DNA of 64,000 bases. Source: Catellatospora bangladeshensis. GTDB taxonomy: Bacteria > Actinomycetota > Actinomycetes > Mycobacteriales > Micromonosporaceae. Under the pieces are notes generated by a model. The model was not told where the DNA came from. It worked only from the letters and a program-made list of their open reading frames with translations, and did no database searches. The stretch lies in assembly GCF_016862575.1 (NCBI RefSeq), contig NZ_BONF01000029.1:104471-168470 (forward strand), read 5' to 3'. The position numbers and the translations under genes are program-made. This document shows positions 10,874-18,149 of this stretch, piece after piece. Every line of letters begins with the position of its first letter. The first letter of the stretch is position 1.

Positions 10874-11349
10874 CGGTCCGGGAGCGGCAGGACCGGGTCG
10901 GCACCGTCACCGGCCTGCGCACGGGCCTGCTGTGCCTGGCCGCGGTGGCCGCGTTCGGCACGGCGGTGGAGCTGGCCACGGAGCGGCACTGGGACACCCC
11001 GGTGCAGTTGCTGGCCTGGCTGGGTCTGGCGATGGCGACGGCCGCGATCGTCCTGGTGGGGTGGCGGCCGCAGGCCGTCAGGGTCCGCGCAGGCCGGGTG
11101 CTGGCCGTGCTGGTGCTGCTGATGGCGGCCTTCGGTGTGTGGGAGCACGTCGAGGCCAATCTCCACGCCGGGTGGCTCGACGCGGTCCACGGGACGCGGT
11201 GGGGCACGCTGCCGGTCGCCGCACAGTGGTGGTACGCGCTCAGCAAGACGGTGGGCCCGGCCCCGCCGCTGGCCCCGGGCGTGCTGGCGCAGGTCTCGCT
11301 GCTGGTCCTGCTGGCCGCCTGGCACCACCCGGCCGACGCCGCCGAGTGA
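10870..11349 (+). CDS. four-span membrane protein of unknown function
   Basis: The 159-residue product starts with GTG overlapping the lipoprotein stop, so the two are cotranslated. It has about four hydrophobic spans (residues ~15-35, 48-66, 76-95, 135-150) and a soluble loop with WEHVEANLHAGWLD and WWYALSKTVGP. No family name is recognised. The pairing implies that lipoprotein and membrane protein act together at the membrane. Confidence 0.7.
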   Translation: MTVRERQDRVGTVTGLRTGLLCLAAVAAFGTAVELATERHWDTPVQLLAWLGLAMATAAIVLVGWRPQAVRVRAGRVLAVLVLLMAAFGVWEHVEANLHAGWLDAVHGTRWGTLPVAAQWWYALSKTVGPAPPLAPGVLAQVSLLVLLAAWHHPADAAE

Positions 11350-11446
11350 CGGTGCGCAGGCCTGGAACGCCGCCAAGCGGTGCCGGCTCGGCCGCCTGAC
11401 CAGCTGCGCGGTTTCCGCCGGGCGGTGGCGGGTTCGCCGGCGGTTG

Positions 11447-11467
11447 AAATGTTAGCCACTAACATTT
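11447..11467. promoter_or_regulatory. palindromic TetR operator at the regulator start
   Basis: AAATGTTAG and CTAACATTT are perfect 9-base arms around CCA. The palindrome covers the upstream ATG candidate of the TetR gene, so binding would block its own operon. This fits autoregulation of the TetR-ABC cassette. Confidence 0.65.
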
Positions 11468-12042
11468 ACCGTGGCGTGGTGGACAGCGAACCGGGCGGCC
11501 GCCGCGGCCGCACCCGCGCGCTCCTGCTGGAGTGCGCACTGGATCTGTTCGAGCAGCAGGGATACGAGCGGACGACCGTCGCCCAGATCGCCTCCGCTGC
11601 CGGAGTCACCGAGATGACGTTCTTCCGCCACTTCGCCGCCAAGGAGCGCCTGGTGGTCGAAGACCCGTACGACCCGGTCATCGCCGGCGCCGTCGCGGCC
11701 CAGCCCCGCACCATGGCGCCACTTGCCAGAGCGGTCGCCGGCCTGCGCGCCGCCTGGGGCCGGCTGCCGGAGCCGGAGAGCGCCGCGGTCCGGCGGCGGG
11801 TGCGTATCGCCGCGGCCACGCCGTCCCTGCGAGCGGCGATCTCAGCGAACAACGCCGCCACCGAGCAGATCCTCGTCGATCAGCTCGTGGCCGACGGCGC
11901 CGACCCTGGTCCGGCGCGGGTCGCGGCCGCCGCGGTGCTGGCCGGCCTCACCGCGGCGCTGCTGGACTGGTCCCAGCGCGACGGCGTCGCTCTGACCGAC
12001 GTGGTGTCGGCGGCGCTGGACACGCTGGAGGGACGGCGATGA
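11449..12042 (+). CDS. TetR/AcrR-family regulator
   Basis: An N-terminal helix-turn-helix (GYERTTVAQIASAAGVTEMTF, split as helix pairs near residues 35-60) identifies a TetR repressor; the C-terminal half is a helical ligand domain of no clear subtype. Start choice is uncertain: ATG 11449 lies inside the 21-base palindrome, while GTG 11476 or 11479 follows it; none has a good Shine-Dalgarno. The stop overlaps the next ATG (ATGA), placing it in an operon with an ABC ATPase and permease that it probably represses until an exported drug or metabolite is bound. Confidence 0.88.
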   Translation: MLATNIYRGVVDSEPGGRRGRTRALLLECALDLFEQQGYERTTVAQIASAAGVTEMTFFRHFAAKERLVVEDPYDPVIAGAVAAQPRTMAPLARAVAGLRAAWGRLPEPESAAVRRRVRIAAATPSLRAAISANNAATEQILVDQLVADGADPGPARVAAAAVLAGLTAALLDWSQRDGVALTDVVSAALDTLEGRR

Positions 12043-12767
12043 CGGCACCCCGCATCGAGGCCTGCGGCCTGACGCGGCTGTTCAGCGGCGGCGCCGGCGT
12101 GCGCGGCGTCGACTTCGACGTGATCGCAGGCGAGATCCACGCCCTGGTGGGCCTCAACGGCGCGGGCAAGACCACGCTCATGCGGCTCCTGCTCGGCATG
12201 CTGCGGCCCACCTCAGGCGCCGTACGCATCGACGGCCGGCCCCTGCGCACCGCCGACTGGTCGACCGTCGGCCACCTCGTGGAGACTCCCCTGGCCTACG
12301 GCGAACTGGACGGCCGGGCGAACCTGATGCTCGCCGCACGCCTGCACGGCGCCGACGCGAACCGAGCCGCACGGATGGTCGACGATGTCCTGACGGAGCT
12401 GAACCTCGCCCAATACGCCGCCGTGCGGGCACGCCGGATGTCGCTGGGCAACCGCCAGCGCCTCGGCCTGGCCGCCGCGCTGCAGCACCACCCTCGGGTC
12501 GTGGTGCTCGACGAGCCCACCAACGCCCTGGACCCGGCCGGGGTCATCCTGCTGCGCGAGGCGCTGGTGCGGCGTGCCGCCGACGGCGCCGGGGTGCTGG
12601 TGTCCAGCCACCATCTCGACGAGGTGGCCCGGGTGGCGCATCGCATCACCGTCATCAACGCCGGCCGCGTGATCGGGACGCTGGACCCGCGCGGCGTCGA
12701 CATCGAGAGATCCTTCTTCGCGCTCGTCCACGCCGACGACACGCACCGCGATCGGAGCCCGCTGTGA
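12039..12767 (+). CDS. ABC transporter ATP-binding protein
   Basis: A 242-residue ABC ATPase of the drug/lantibiotic-export class. Walker A is GLNGAGKTT, the signature is degenerate (MSLGNRQRLGLA), Walker B is VVVLDEPTNALDP, and the switch His sits in SSHHLDE. ATG overlaps the TetR stop and its own stop overlaps the permease GTG, so the three genes are one unit. The substrate is likely an exported compound sensed by the TetR protein. Confidence 0.92.
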   Translation: MTAPRIEACGLTRLFSGGAGVRGVDFDVIAGEIHALVGLNGAGKTTLMRLLLGMLRPTSGAVRIDGRPLRTADWSTVGHLVETPLAYGELDGRANLMLAARLHGADANRAARMVDDVLTELNLAQYAAVRARRMSLGNRQRLGLAAALQHHPRVVVLDEPTNALDPAGVILLREALVRRAADGAGVLVSSHHLDEVARVAHRITVINAGRVIGTLDPRGVDIERSFFALVHADDTHRDRSPL

Positions 12768-13534
12768 ACCTGTCCATGCTGGCCACCGCCGTCGCCGTCG
12801 AAGGCCGCAAAGCGGCCGCCTCCCGCGTCCTGACCAGCACGGCAGTCCTGCTGACCGTCGGCGTCGCCGCTCTGGCCGCGGCCACCACGGCGGCTGCGGA
12901 CGGCGGCGACGGGCAACTCGCCGCCAAGCTCGGGCCGCTGGCCGCCGCGGGCGGGTGGCCGGCGGTGCTGAACGTCGCCACGCAGGTCACCGCGGCGGCC
13001 GGGCTGCTGGCCTTCGGAGTCGGGTTGAGCTGGATGTTCGGCCGCGAGTTCACCGAGGGCACCATCACCGGCCTGTTCGGCCTGCCCGTCACCCGGCCCG
13101 CGCTCGCCGCGGCGAAACTCGTCGTGTTCCTGCTGTGGGCCGCGGCGACCGCGACGGCCCTGACCGTGGCCGTCGCGCTGGCTGGAACTGCCGTCACACG
13201 TCAGGCGCCGCAACCGGCCGACTGGGCGGGGCTGGGGCGCCTGCTCGCCCTCGCCGTGATGACCGCGGCCCTCGCGGTTCCCGCGGCCTGGGCCGCCACC
13301 CTCGGCCGTGGTCTGCTGCCCGCGATCGCGACCATCGTCGCCTTGATGGCCGTCACCCAGATCATCGTCGTGGTCGGTGCGGGCGGCGGCTGGTTCCCGC
13401 CGGCGGCACCGGCGCTGTGGGCCTTGTCGCCCACCACGGTCGGCGCGGCCGAACTGCTGTTCGCGGCGGTCTTTCCAGCCGCCTTCAGCGTGCTGACGCT
13501 GCACGCCTGGCATCGGCTGCAACTCGACCGATAG
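12764..13534 (+). CDS. ABC transporter permease, six spans
   Basis: The 256-residue product starts with GTG overlapping the ATPase stop (GTGA). It has about six hydrophobic spans and the FGREFTEGTITGLFGLPVTR cytoplasmic loop of ABC-2-type permeases. With the ATPase it forms a complete two-component exporter. No substrate can be read from sequence. Confidence 0.85.
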   Translation: MNLSMLATAVAVEGRKAAASRVLTSTAVLLTVGVAALAAATTAAADGGDGQLAAKLGPLAAAGGWPAVLNVATQVTAAAGLLAFGVGLSWMFGREFTEGTITGLFGLPVTRPALAAAKLVVFLLWAAATATALTVAVALAGTAVTRQAPQPADWAGLGRLLALAVMTAALAVPAAWAATLGRGLLPAIATIVALMAVTQIIVVVGAGGGWFPPAAPALWALSPTTVGAAELLFAAVFPAAFSVLTLHAWHRLQLDR

Positions 13535-13572
13535 CACAGGTCAGCTTCAGCGACGGCACCTTCGTCCGGTAG

Positions 13573-13641
13573 CTCGGCGGCCCGGTCGAGGGGCAGGGTG
13601 AGGTCGAAGACCCGGCCCGGGTCGATCGTGCGGACCGATTC
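13573..13641 (-). pseudogene. possible remnant of a zinc alcohol dehydrogenase C terminus
   Basis: In one minus-strand frame about 23 codons read ESVRTIDPGRVFDLTLPLDR-AAE, very like the C-terminal segment of zinc-dependent alcohol dehydrogenases (I-D-P-G-R-V-F-D...P-L-D-x-A-A-E). The expected GYRAMDERRAIK ending does not follow and nothing upstream restores the domain. I read it as a decayed fragment left between the ABC permease and the first small peptide gene. Similarity is recalled, not searched. Confidence 0.35.
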
Positions 13642-13766
13642 CAGCGGGCGGCGTAGCCGCCGTCGACTGCAATCGGCGCCGTTCGCGGCCCGATCATGGC
13701 GGTCAGATCCGATCCCACCGGGCGAGCCGGCGGGATCGGACCTGGCGGCGTCACGGCGCCGGTGCG

Positions 13767-13910
13767 TCACCTGCCGGCGGTGCGCTCCGGGGCCGGGGTG
13801 AGGCGGGGCCTGCGCCCGTATCCCTCGCAGTTGACGTACGAGTTCTTGACGTGGGCCGGGATGTGGTCGGGCGTGCTGGCCGCGACGGGCGCGGGGGTCA
13901 GGGAATGCAT
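13767..13910 (-). CDS. 47-residue conserved-core peptide 1 (putative precursor peptide)
   Basis: ATG at 13908-13910 with a strong GGAGG seven bases upstream. The product has a Pro/Ala-rich start (MHSLTPAPVAAST), the core DHIPAHVKNSY at residues 15-25, Cys28, Arg-Arg-Pro at 33-35 and a Pro/Thr-rich tail. The core is identical to that of the 49-residue peptide at 17812, the Cys falls at the same spacing (three residues after Tyr), and RRP follows in both. No membrane helix or secretion signal. Its promoter shares a composite element with peptide 2. The two-component kinase is divergent from it. I infer a ribosomal peptide substrate for the nearby JmjC-type oxygenase; no named family recognised. 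Confidence 0.7.
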   Translation of the reverse strand: MHSLTPAPVAASTPDHIPAHVKNSYVNCEGYGRRPRLTPAPERTAGR

Positions 13911-13962
13911 GGTTCCTCCGATCGACGGGTCGCCCGTACTGTGGCCGGTCTGACGGCCCGGC

Positions 13963-13995
13963 GGCCAGGGACCGCTGACCCGGTCTGGCGGGACC
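13963..13995. promoter_or_regulatory. composite element GGCCAGG-N18-GCGGGAC with DosR-like box
   Basis: GGCCAGG at 13963-13969 and GCGGGACC at 13988-13995 are separated by exactly 18 bases. The box GGGAC-CGCT-GACCC (13968-13981) differs from a DosR-type inverted repeat by one base. It lies 53 bases before peptide 1 and 78 bases before the kinase gene, so it could serve both. Confidence 0.6.
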
Positions 13996-14072
13996 CCGGC
14001 CGCCTGGCTCAACGTGCCGCCGGATCCGGTCCGTTCGGCCGGTCCGGCACGGGTGCACAATGATCAGCTGTC

Positions 14073-16124
14073 ATGGCCGAGTCCTCCGCTCCCCTGCCGA
14101 GCCCGCCACGCCGTCGGCCGGCGGCTTGGACGGTCGCGTCCGTGGTCGCCGTGCTGAGCGCCGCCGCCGTGGCCGGCTGGATCGCCGCGCAGCCGCCGAT
14201 GACCCCCGAGCAGCTGTACGCGCTGGTCGACCTCGCCGACGGCCTTGTCTACGGCGCGGTGGCCTGGCTGATCCTCGGGCGGCGGACGGGGCTGGTCGGC
14301 TGGATCGTCGCCGCGGCCGCGGTCGGCGGGGCGGTTGCGGCGCTGGGCACCCAGTGGGCGGCGCTGGCCGACCGGCATCCCGGGCTGTGGGCCCCGGCGC
14401 TGCTGACCGGCGCGCACGGCTGGGCCTGGGTGCCGGGGCTCTACGGGCTGCTGGTCCTGCTGCCGTGGCTGCTGCCGACCGGTGCCGCGCGACGGCGGCC
14501 GTGGACGGCCGGGCGGGTGCTGCGGGCGGGTGTGCTGGCCGCCGGTGCCTGCTGCGTGACCGCGGCGACGGCGGTGGCGATGACGGCGCCCGCGCCGTAC
14601 GGCATCGTGCCGCTGTCCGGTCCGCGGCTGCACTGGATCCGGGCCGAGGTGCTCGGTCCGGTGTCGCAGTGGCTGGTGCCGCTGGGGTTCGCCGCGACCA
14701 CCGGGGTGCTGGTGCGGCGCCGGGTCACCGACCGGCCGCGACGGCACGGCCTGGGCTGGCTCGCCGTCGGCAGCGCCCTGCTCACGCTCGCGTTCGGCCT
14801 GTCCTACCTGCCGCAGCCGCTGGCCGAGCGGCTGCCCGCGCAGGCTCCGGCGCTGCTGATGCTCGCCTCGCAGCTGTTCTTTCCGGCGGCGGTGCTCGTC
14901 GTCGTGCTGCGCCAGCAGCTGTGGGGCATCGAGGTGGCGGTCCGGCGCACCCTGGTGTGGCTGCTGATGACCGCGGCGGTGATCGCCGCGTACACCGGTG
15001 GGGTGCTGCTGCTCGACCACCTGCTACCGGCCGGGTCCTATGCCCCGAAGGTGCTGGTCACCGCGGCGCTGGCGGCGGCGTTCCAGCCGGTGCGGCAGTG
15101 GGTGCAGCGCCGGGTCGACCGGCTCGTGCACGGCGAGGCCCACGAGCCGCTGATGCGGCAGGTGGCACGCCGCCTGGGCAGCGCCGGCCCCGACCTGCAC
15201 ATGATCGACACGGTCGCCGCGGCGATCGCCTCGTCCCTGCGGCTGGAGCGGGTCACCATCTCCGTGCACGACGGCCGGGCGCGGCCCGAGCAGAGGGAAA
15301 CGGGTGCCGCGCCGCCGATCCGCGTGCCGCTGGTCAGCGGGCAGCGTACGGTCGGCGAGCTGGTGGCCTGGCCGCGTACGGGCGAGCGGCTGGGCGGGCG
15401 GGCCGCTGCCGCGCTGGCCGACCTGGCCCCGGTGGCCGGTGCGGTGGTCGACCTGGTGGCGACGAACCGGGCGCTGGCCGGTTCCCGTAGCCGGCTGGCC
15501 GAGGCGCGCGACGAGGAGCGGCGGGCGCTGCGGCGGGACCTGCACGACGGGCTCGGCCCCGCGCTGAGCGGCATCGGCCTGGGCCTGGCCGCGACGCGGA
15601 ACCTGCTGCACCGCGATCCGGCGGCGGCGGAGGCGCTGCTGGACCGGCTCGCCGAGGAGATGAGCCAGCGGGCCGAGTCGGTGCGGCACCTGGCGCGGGC
15701 GCTGCTGCCTGCCGACCTGGCCGACGGGCGCCTGGTTCCGGCCCTGCACACGCTGGCCGAGCGGTACGCGCTGGCCGGGCTCGACATGCGGGTGTGCGCC
15801 CCGGCCGAGCCGGCGCCGCTGCCGGGTCTGGTGGCCACCGCGGCGTACGGGGTGATCGCCGAGGCGGTCCGCAACGTGCACCGCCATGCGGGCGTCGGCG
15901 TCTGCGAGGTACGCATCGAACAGGATGAGGAGCTCAGGGTGACGGTCAGCGATCACGGCGGCGGGCCGCCGCAGGCGCGCTCGGCCGGGTTGGGCCTGCG
16001 GTCGATGCGGGAACGCGCCGAAGGCGTCGGCGCCACGCTGACGGTCGGCGCGACCATGGCCGGTGCGGTCCCGACCGGGACGACCGTGCGCCTGGTGGTG
16101 CCCGCGGTGGCGGTGGCGGCGTGA
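14073..16124 (+). CDS. membrane sensor histidine kinase (NarL/DesK class)
   Basis: A 683-residue kinase. Residues ~20-335 hold eight or so membrane spans, ~365-465 a GAF-like linker, then a HisKA_3 dimerisation helix (DEERRALRRDLHDGLGPALSG) with the phosphoacceptor at about His491. A HATPase_c domain ends the protein (N-x-x-RHAG-like VRNVHRHAG, DHGGG, GLGLRSMRERAEGVGA). The sensing part is membrane-embedded with no recognisable haem GAF, so it is not a plain DevS orthologue. ATG 14073 has no clear Shine-Dalgarno. Stop and response-regulator GTG overlap by four bases. Position between the two conserved peptide genes suggests it controls, or senses, their products. Confidence 0.93.
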   Translation: MAESSAPLPSPPRRRPAAWTVASVVAVLSAAAVAGWIAAQPPMTPEQLYALVDLADGLVYGAVAWLILGRRTGLVGWIVAAAAVGGAVAALGTQWAALADRHPGLWAPALLTGAHGWAWVPGLYGLLVLLPWLLPTGAARRRPWTAGRVLRAGVLAAGACCVTAATAVAMTAPAPYGIVPLSGPRLHWIRAEVLGPVSQWLVPLGFAATTGVLVRRRVTDRPRRHGLGWLAVGSALLTLAFGLSYLPQPLAERLPAQAPALLMLASQLFFPAAVLVVVLRQQLWGIEVAVRRTLVWLLMTAAVIAAYTGGVLLLDHLLPAGSYAPKVLVTAALAAAFQPVRQWVQRRVDRLVHGEAHEPLMRQVARRLGSAGPDLHMIDTVAAAIASSLRLERVTISVHDGRARPEQRETGAAPPIRVPLVSGQRTVGELVAWPRTGERLGGRAAAALADLAPVAGAVVDLVATNRALAGSRSRLAEARDEERRALRRDLHDGLGPALSGIGLGLAATRNLLHRDPAAAEALLDRLAEEMSQRAESVRHLARALLPADLADGRLVPALHTLAERYALAGLDMRVCAPAEPAPLPGLVATAAYGVIAEAVRNVHRHAGVGVCEVRIEQDEELRVTVSDHGGGPPQARSAGLGLRSMRERAEGVGATLTVGATMAGAVPTGTTVRLVVPAVAVAA

Positions 16125-16774
16125 GCGCGCCGATCCGTGTCGTGGTGGTCGACGACCATCCGGTGTTCCGGCTGGGCATGACGGCGCTGCTGTCCACGCT
16201 CGACGGCATCGAGTGCGTCGGCGACGCCGCCGACGTCGACACCGCCCTGGCGGTGGTCGACGCGGCACGGCCGCAGGTGGTGCTGATGGACCTGCACTTC
16301 CAGCACCGGTCGGGTATCGAGGCGACCAGGATCGTTACCGAGCGGCATCCCGGCGTGCGGGTCCTCGTGGTGACCATGATGGACGACGACGACTCGCTGT
16401 TCGCGGCGCTGCGCGCCGGTGCCCGGGGCTACCTGCTCAAGGAGGCGGGCCCGGCCGAGGTCGAGCGGGCGATCCGGGCCGTGGCGCACGGCGAGCTGGT
16501 GGTCGGGGCGGCGCTGGCCGGGCAGGCCGCCGGGCTGCTCACCTCGGGTTTCGGCGCGGCGCCGCTGCCGTTCCCGCAGCTGACCGACCGGGAGCGGGAG
16601 GTGCTGCACCTGGTCGCGCGGGGCCTGGACAACGCGGCGGTGGCGTACCGCCTCGGGCTGAGTCCCAAGACGGTGCGCAACAACCTGTCCAACATCCTCG
16701 TCAAGATCCAGGCGAGCAGCCGTGGTGAGGCGATCGCCCGCGCTCGCGACGCCGGGATGGGCGGCCGGGACTGA
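16121..16774 (+). CDS. NarL/FixJ-family response regulator
   Basis: 217 residues: receiver domain 1-120 with the acidic pocket VVVDDHP and phosphoacceptor Asp57 in VLMDLHF, and a C-terminal LuxR-type helix-turn-helix (LTDREREVLHLVARGLDNAAVAYRLGLSPKTV, split around residues 150-185). Starts with GTG overlapping the kinase stop, so the pair is coexpressed. DosR/DevR belongs to the same structural class, which makes this regulator a candidate for the DosR-like boxes in the region; that link is inference. Confidence 0.93.
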   Translation: MSAPIRVVVVDDHPVFRLGMTALLSTLDGIECVGDAADVDTALAVVDAARPQVVLMDLHFQHRSGIEATRIVTERHPGVRVLVVTMMDDDDSLFAALRAGARGYLLKEAGPAEVERAIRAVAHGELVVGAALAGQAAGLLTSGFGAAPLPFPQLTDREREVLHLVARGLDNAAVAYRLGLSPKTVRNNLSNILVKIQASSRGEAIARARDAGMGGRD

Positions 16775-16792
16775 CCGCCCGTCCCGGTGCCG

Positions 16793-17815
16793 CTACTCGT
16801 CGCTGAGCGCCGCGGGCGGTGTCGCGATCCGGTGGTTGGCGCCGGGCACCGCGAAGTGGTGGAACGTGACGGTGGCGCTCACGTCGAGGGCGCGCACCCA
16901 GTGCCACCAGCCGACGGGGATGAACAGCGCCTGACCGGGCTCCAGCACCGTCTCCAGGACCGTCGCCTCGCTGTAGCGCGGGTGGCGGGCCGGGTCGGGG
17001 TGGTCGGCGTCGACCTCGCTGAAGGTTCCGCCGCGCGGGTACACCAGGTGCCGCTCGTAGGAGGGCACGAGCCGCACGTGTTTGCGGCCCATCACCTGGC
17101 ACAGCAGCACGTTGCTGTTGTCGAAGTGCAGCGGGGTGAGGGTGCCGGCCGGGCCGAGCAGCAGGTGGGCCCGGCGCGTGCCCTCGGCCGGGTCGATGAG
17201 CCCGGCCGGTGGCCGTACGTCGTCGGCCAGCGCGGCCAGCGCGCCGGGCCAGTTGCTGTTGCGGGGAACCATGTAGTAGTCGTTGGTGGGCGTGCCCGAC
17301 CCGACCAGCCGCAGGTAGTCGCCGAACGTCATGGTGGTGCGGTGCCGGTCGTACTGCCACGCGTGGTCCGGGTTGGCCTCGCGGCCGGTCATCACCTCGA
17401 CCTCGGCGTCGCCGCATCTGCGGGCCAGCTCGTCGAGGGTCCAGGAGCGGGCCGGCCAGTCGTCGCACAGCCCGTCGAGCACCACCGGCCGGTGACCGAA
17501 GTAGTAGCGGGAGAAGAACTCGGCCGGGTCGACGTCACGCCGCCGGTCGAGGTCGCGCCCGCCGTCGCCGTCGCGCAGCGCCCGGTACACGTCCAGGATG
17601 GACTCCAGCCAGTCGTAGCGCAGCGCCAGGCGGCGGCAGACCTGGAAGTACGGGTGCTCGGTGAGCCGGGCCAGCTCACGGTCCAGCTCTGCCGGGTCGA
17701 TCGACTGGGCCAGGGCGGCCGAGCGTACTTGCTCGACCGGGGCGCCGAGGGCGAGGTTCTCGGCGAGCCAGCCGCGCCAGCCGTCATCGAGGCGCACCGT
17801 CGCGACGGCGGTCAT
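16793..17815 (-). CDS. JmjC/cupin_8 Fe(II)/2-oxoglutarate-dependent oxygenase
   Basis: 340 residues. An N-terminal helical part (1-95) precedes a cupin_8/JmjC-like double-stranded beta-helix domain. The iron triad is visible as His230-x-Asp232 (TPLHFDNSN) and His305 (IPVGWWHWV); the GRKHVRLVP strand (Lys245) is also typical. Relatives hydroxylate protein or peptide side chains (Asn, Asp, His, Lys, Arg). The ATG (17813-17815) overlaps the stop of the 49-residue peptide (ATGA), a strong sign of a substrate-enzyme pair. It converges on the response-regulator gene, 18 bases apart. Which residue is modified is unknown; candidates in the shared core are Asp, His, Lys and Asn. Confidence 0.9.
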   Translation of the reverse strand: MTAVATVRLDDGWRGWLAENLALGAPVEQVRSAALAQSIDPAELDRELARLTEHPYFQVCRRLALRYDWLESILDVYRALRDGDGGRDLDRRRDVDPAEFFSRYYFGHRPVVLDGLCDDWPARSWTLDELARRCGDAEVEVMTGREANPDHAWQYDRHRTTMTFGDYLRLVGSGTPTNDYYMVPRNSNWPGALAALADDVRPPAGLIDPAEGTRRAHLLLGPAGTLTPLHFDNSNVLLCQVMGRKHVRLVPSYERHLVYPRGGTFSEVDADHPDPARHPRYSEATVLETVLEPGQALFIPVGWWHWVRALDVSATVTFHHFAVPGANHRIATPPAALSDE

Positions 17816-17961
17816 CGCGGCTGCCCGGAGGTGGCGGGCGGCGCCGACAGCATGGGCCGGCGCACCACTTCGTTGCAGGTCGGGTAGGAGTTCTTGACGT
17901 GCGCCGGGATGTGGTCGACGTGTTCGGCCGGGCCGGCACCGGGGACGGGGGTGGTGGTCAT
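17812..17961 (-). CDS. 49-residue conserved-core peptide 2 (putative substrate of the JmjC enzyme)
   Basis: ATG at 17959-17961 behind a GGAAG site. Residues 1-15 are Pro/Gly-rich (MTTTPVPGAGPAEHV), the core DHIPAHVKNSY is at 16-26, Cys29 follows three residues later, and RRP is at 34-36, exactly as in peptide 1. The flanks differ from peptide 1, so selection has kept only the core and the Cys/RRP spacing. Translation is coupled to the oxygenase by ATGA overlap. No signal peptide or membrane helix. I infer a ribosomally made, post-translationally hydroxylated peptide or small regulatory protein; no known RiPP class recognised. Confidence 0.75.
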   Translation of the reverse strand: MTTTPVPGAGPAEHVDHIPAHVKNSYPTCNEVVRRPMLSAPPATSGQPR

Positions 17962-18037
17962 GGCGTTCTTCCGTTCGTCTGTCGTGCTGGATCGCCGGTG
18001 GCGATGCGGGTCAGTCTCGGCGGGGAGGTGCCCTGGC

Positions 18038-18070
18038 GGCCAGGGACAGCCGACCCGGCCGAGCGGGACG
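18038..18070. promoter_or_regulatory. composite element GGCCAGG-N18-GCGGGAC upstream of peptide 2
   Basis: GGCCAGG at 18038-18044, GCGGGAC at 18063-18069, spacing 18 as at peptide 1. The embedded box GGGAC-AGCC-GACCC (18043-18056) has the same one-base departure from the DosR pattern. Distance to the peptide 2 ATG is 77 bases. Confidence 0.6.
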
Positions 18071-18149
18071 AAACGGCCCTCGGCCGACCGGCTGAGGATC
18101 GCCCGGATCCGGGCGGTCGTGCCGTGACGCCCGCCCGGCGGGGTGCCGG

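Noticed and set aside
7975..11376. 1133-codon minus-strand frame across phosphoketolase and the lipoprotein pair
   Set aside because: Spans several real plus-strand genes and two intergenic signals; no recognisable domain.
13485..13754. 89-codon minus-strand ORF downstream of peptide 1
   Set aside because: Low-complexity frame without ribosome site; overlaps the dehydrogenase-like fragment in another frame.
14073..16774. Calling the kinase/regulator pair a true DevS/DevR (DosS/DosR) system
   Set aside because: The kinase has a multi-span sensor and no recognisable haem GAF domains; only the regulator class and the boxes agree, so the link stays a hypothesis.
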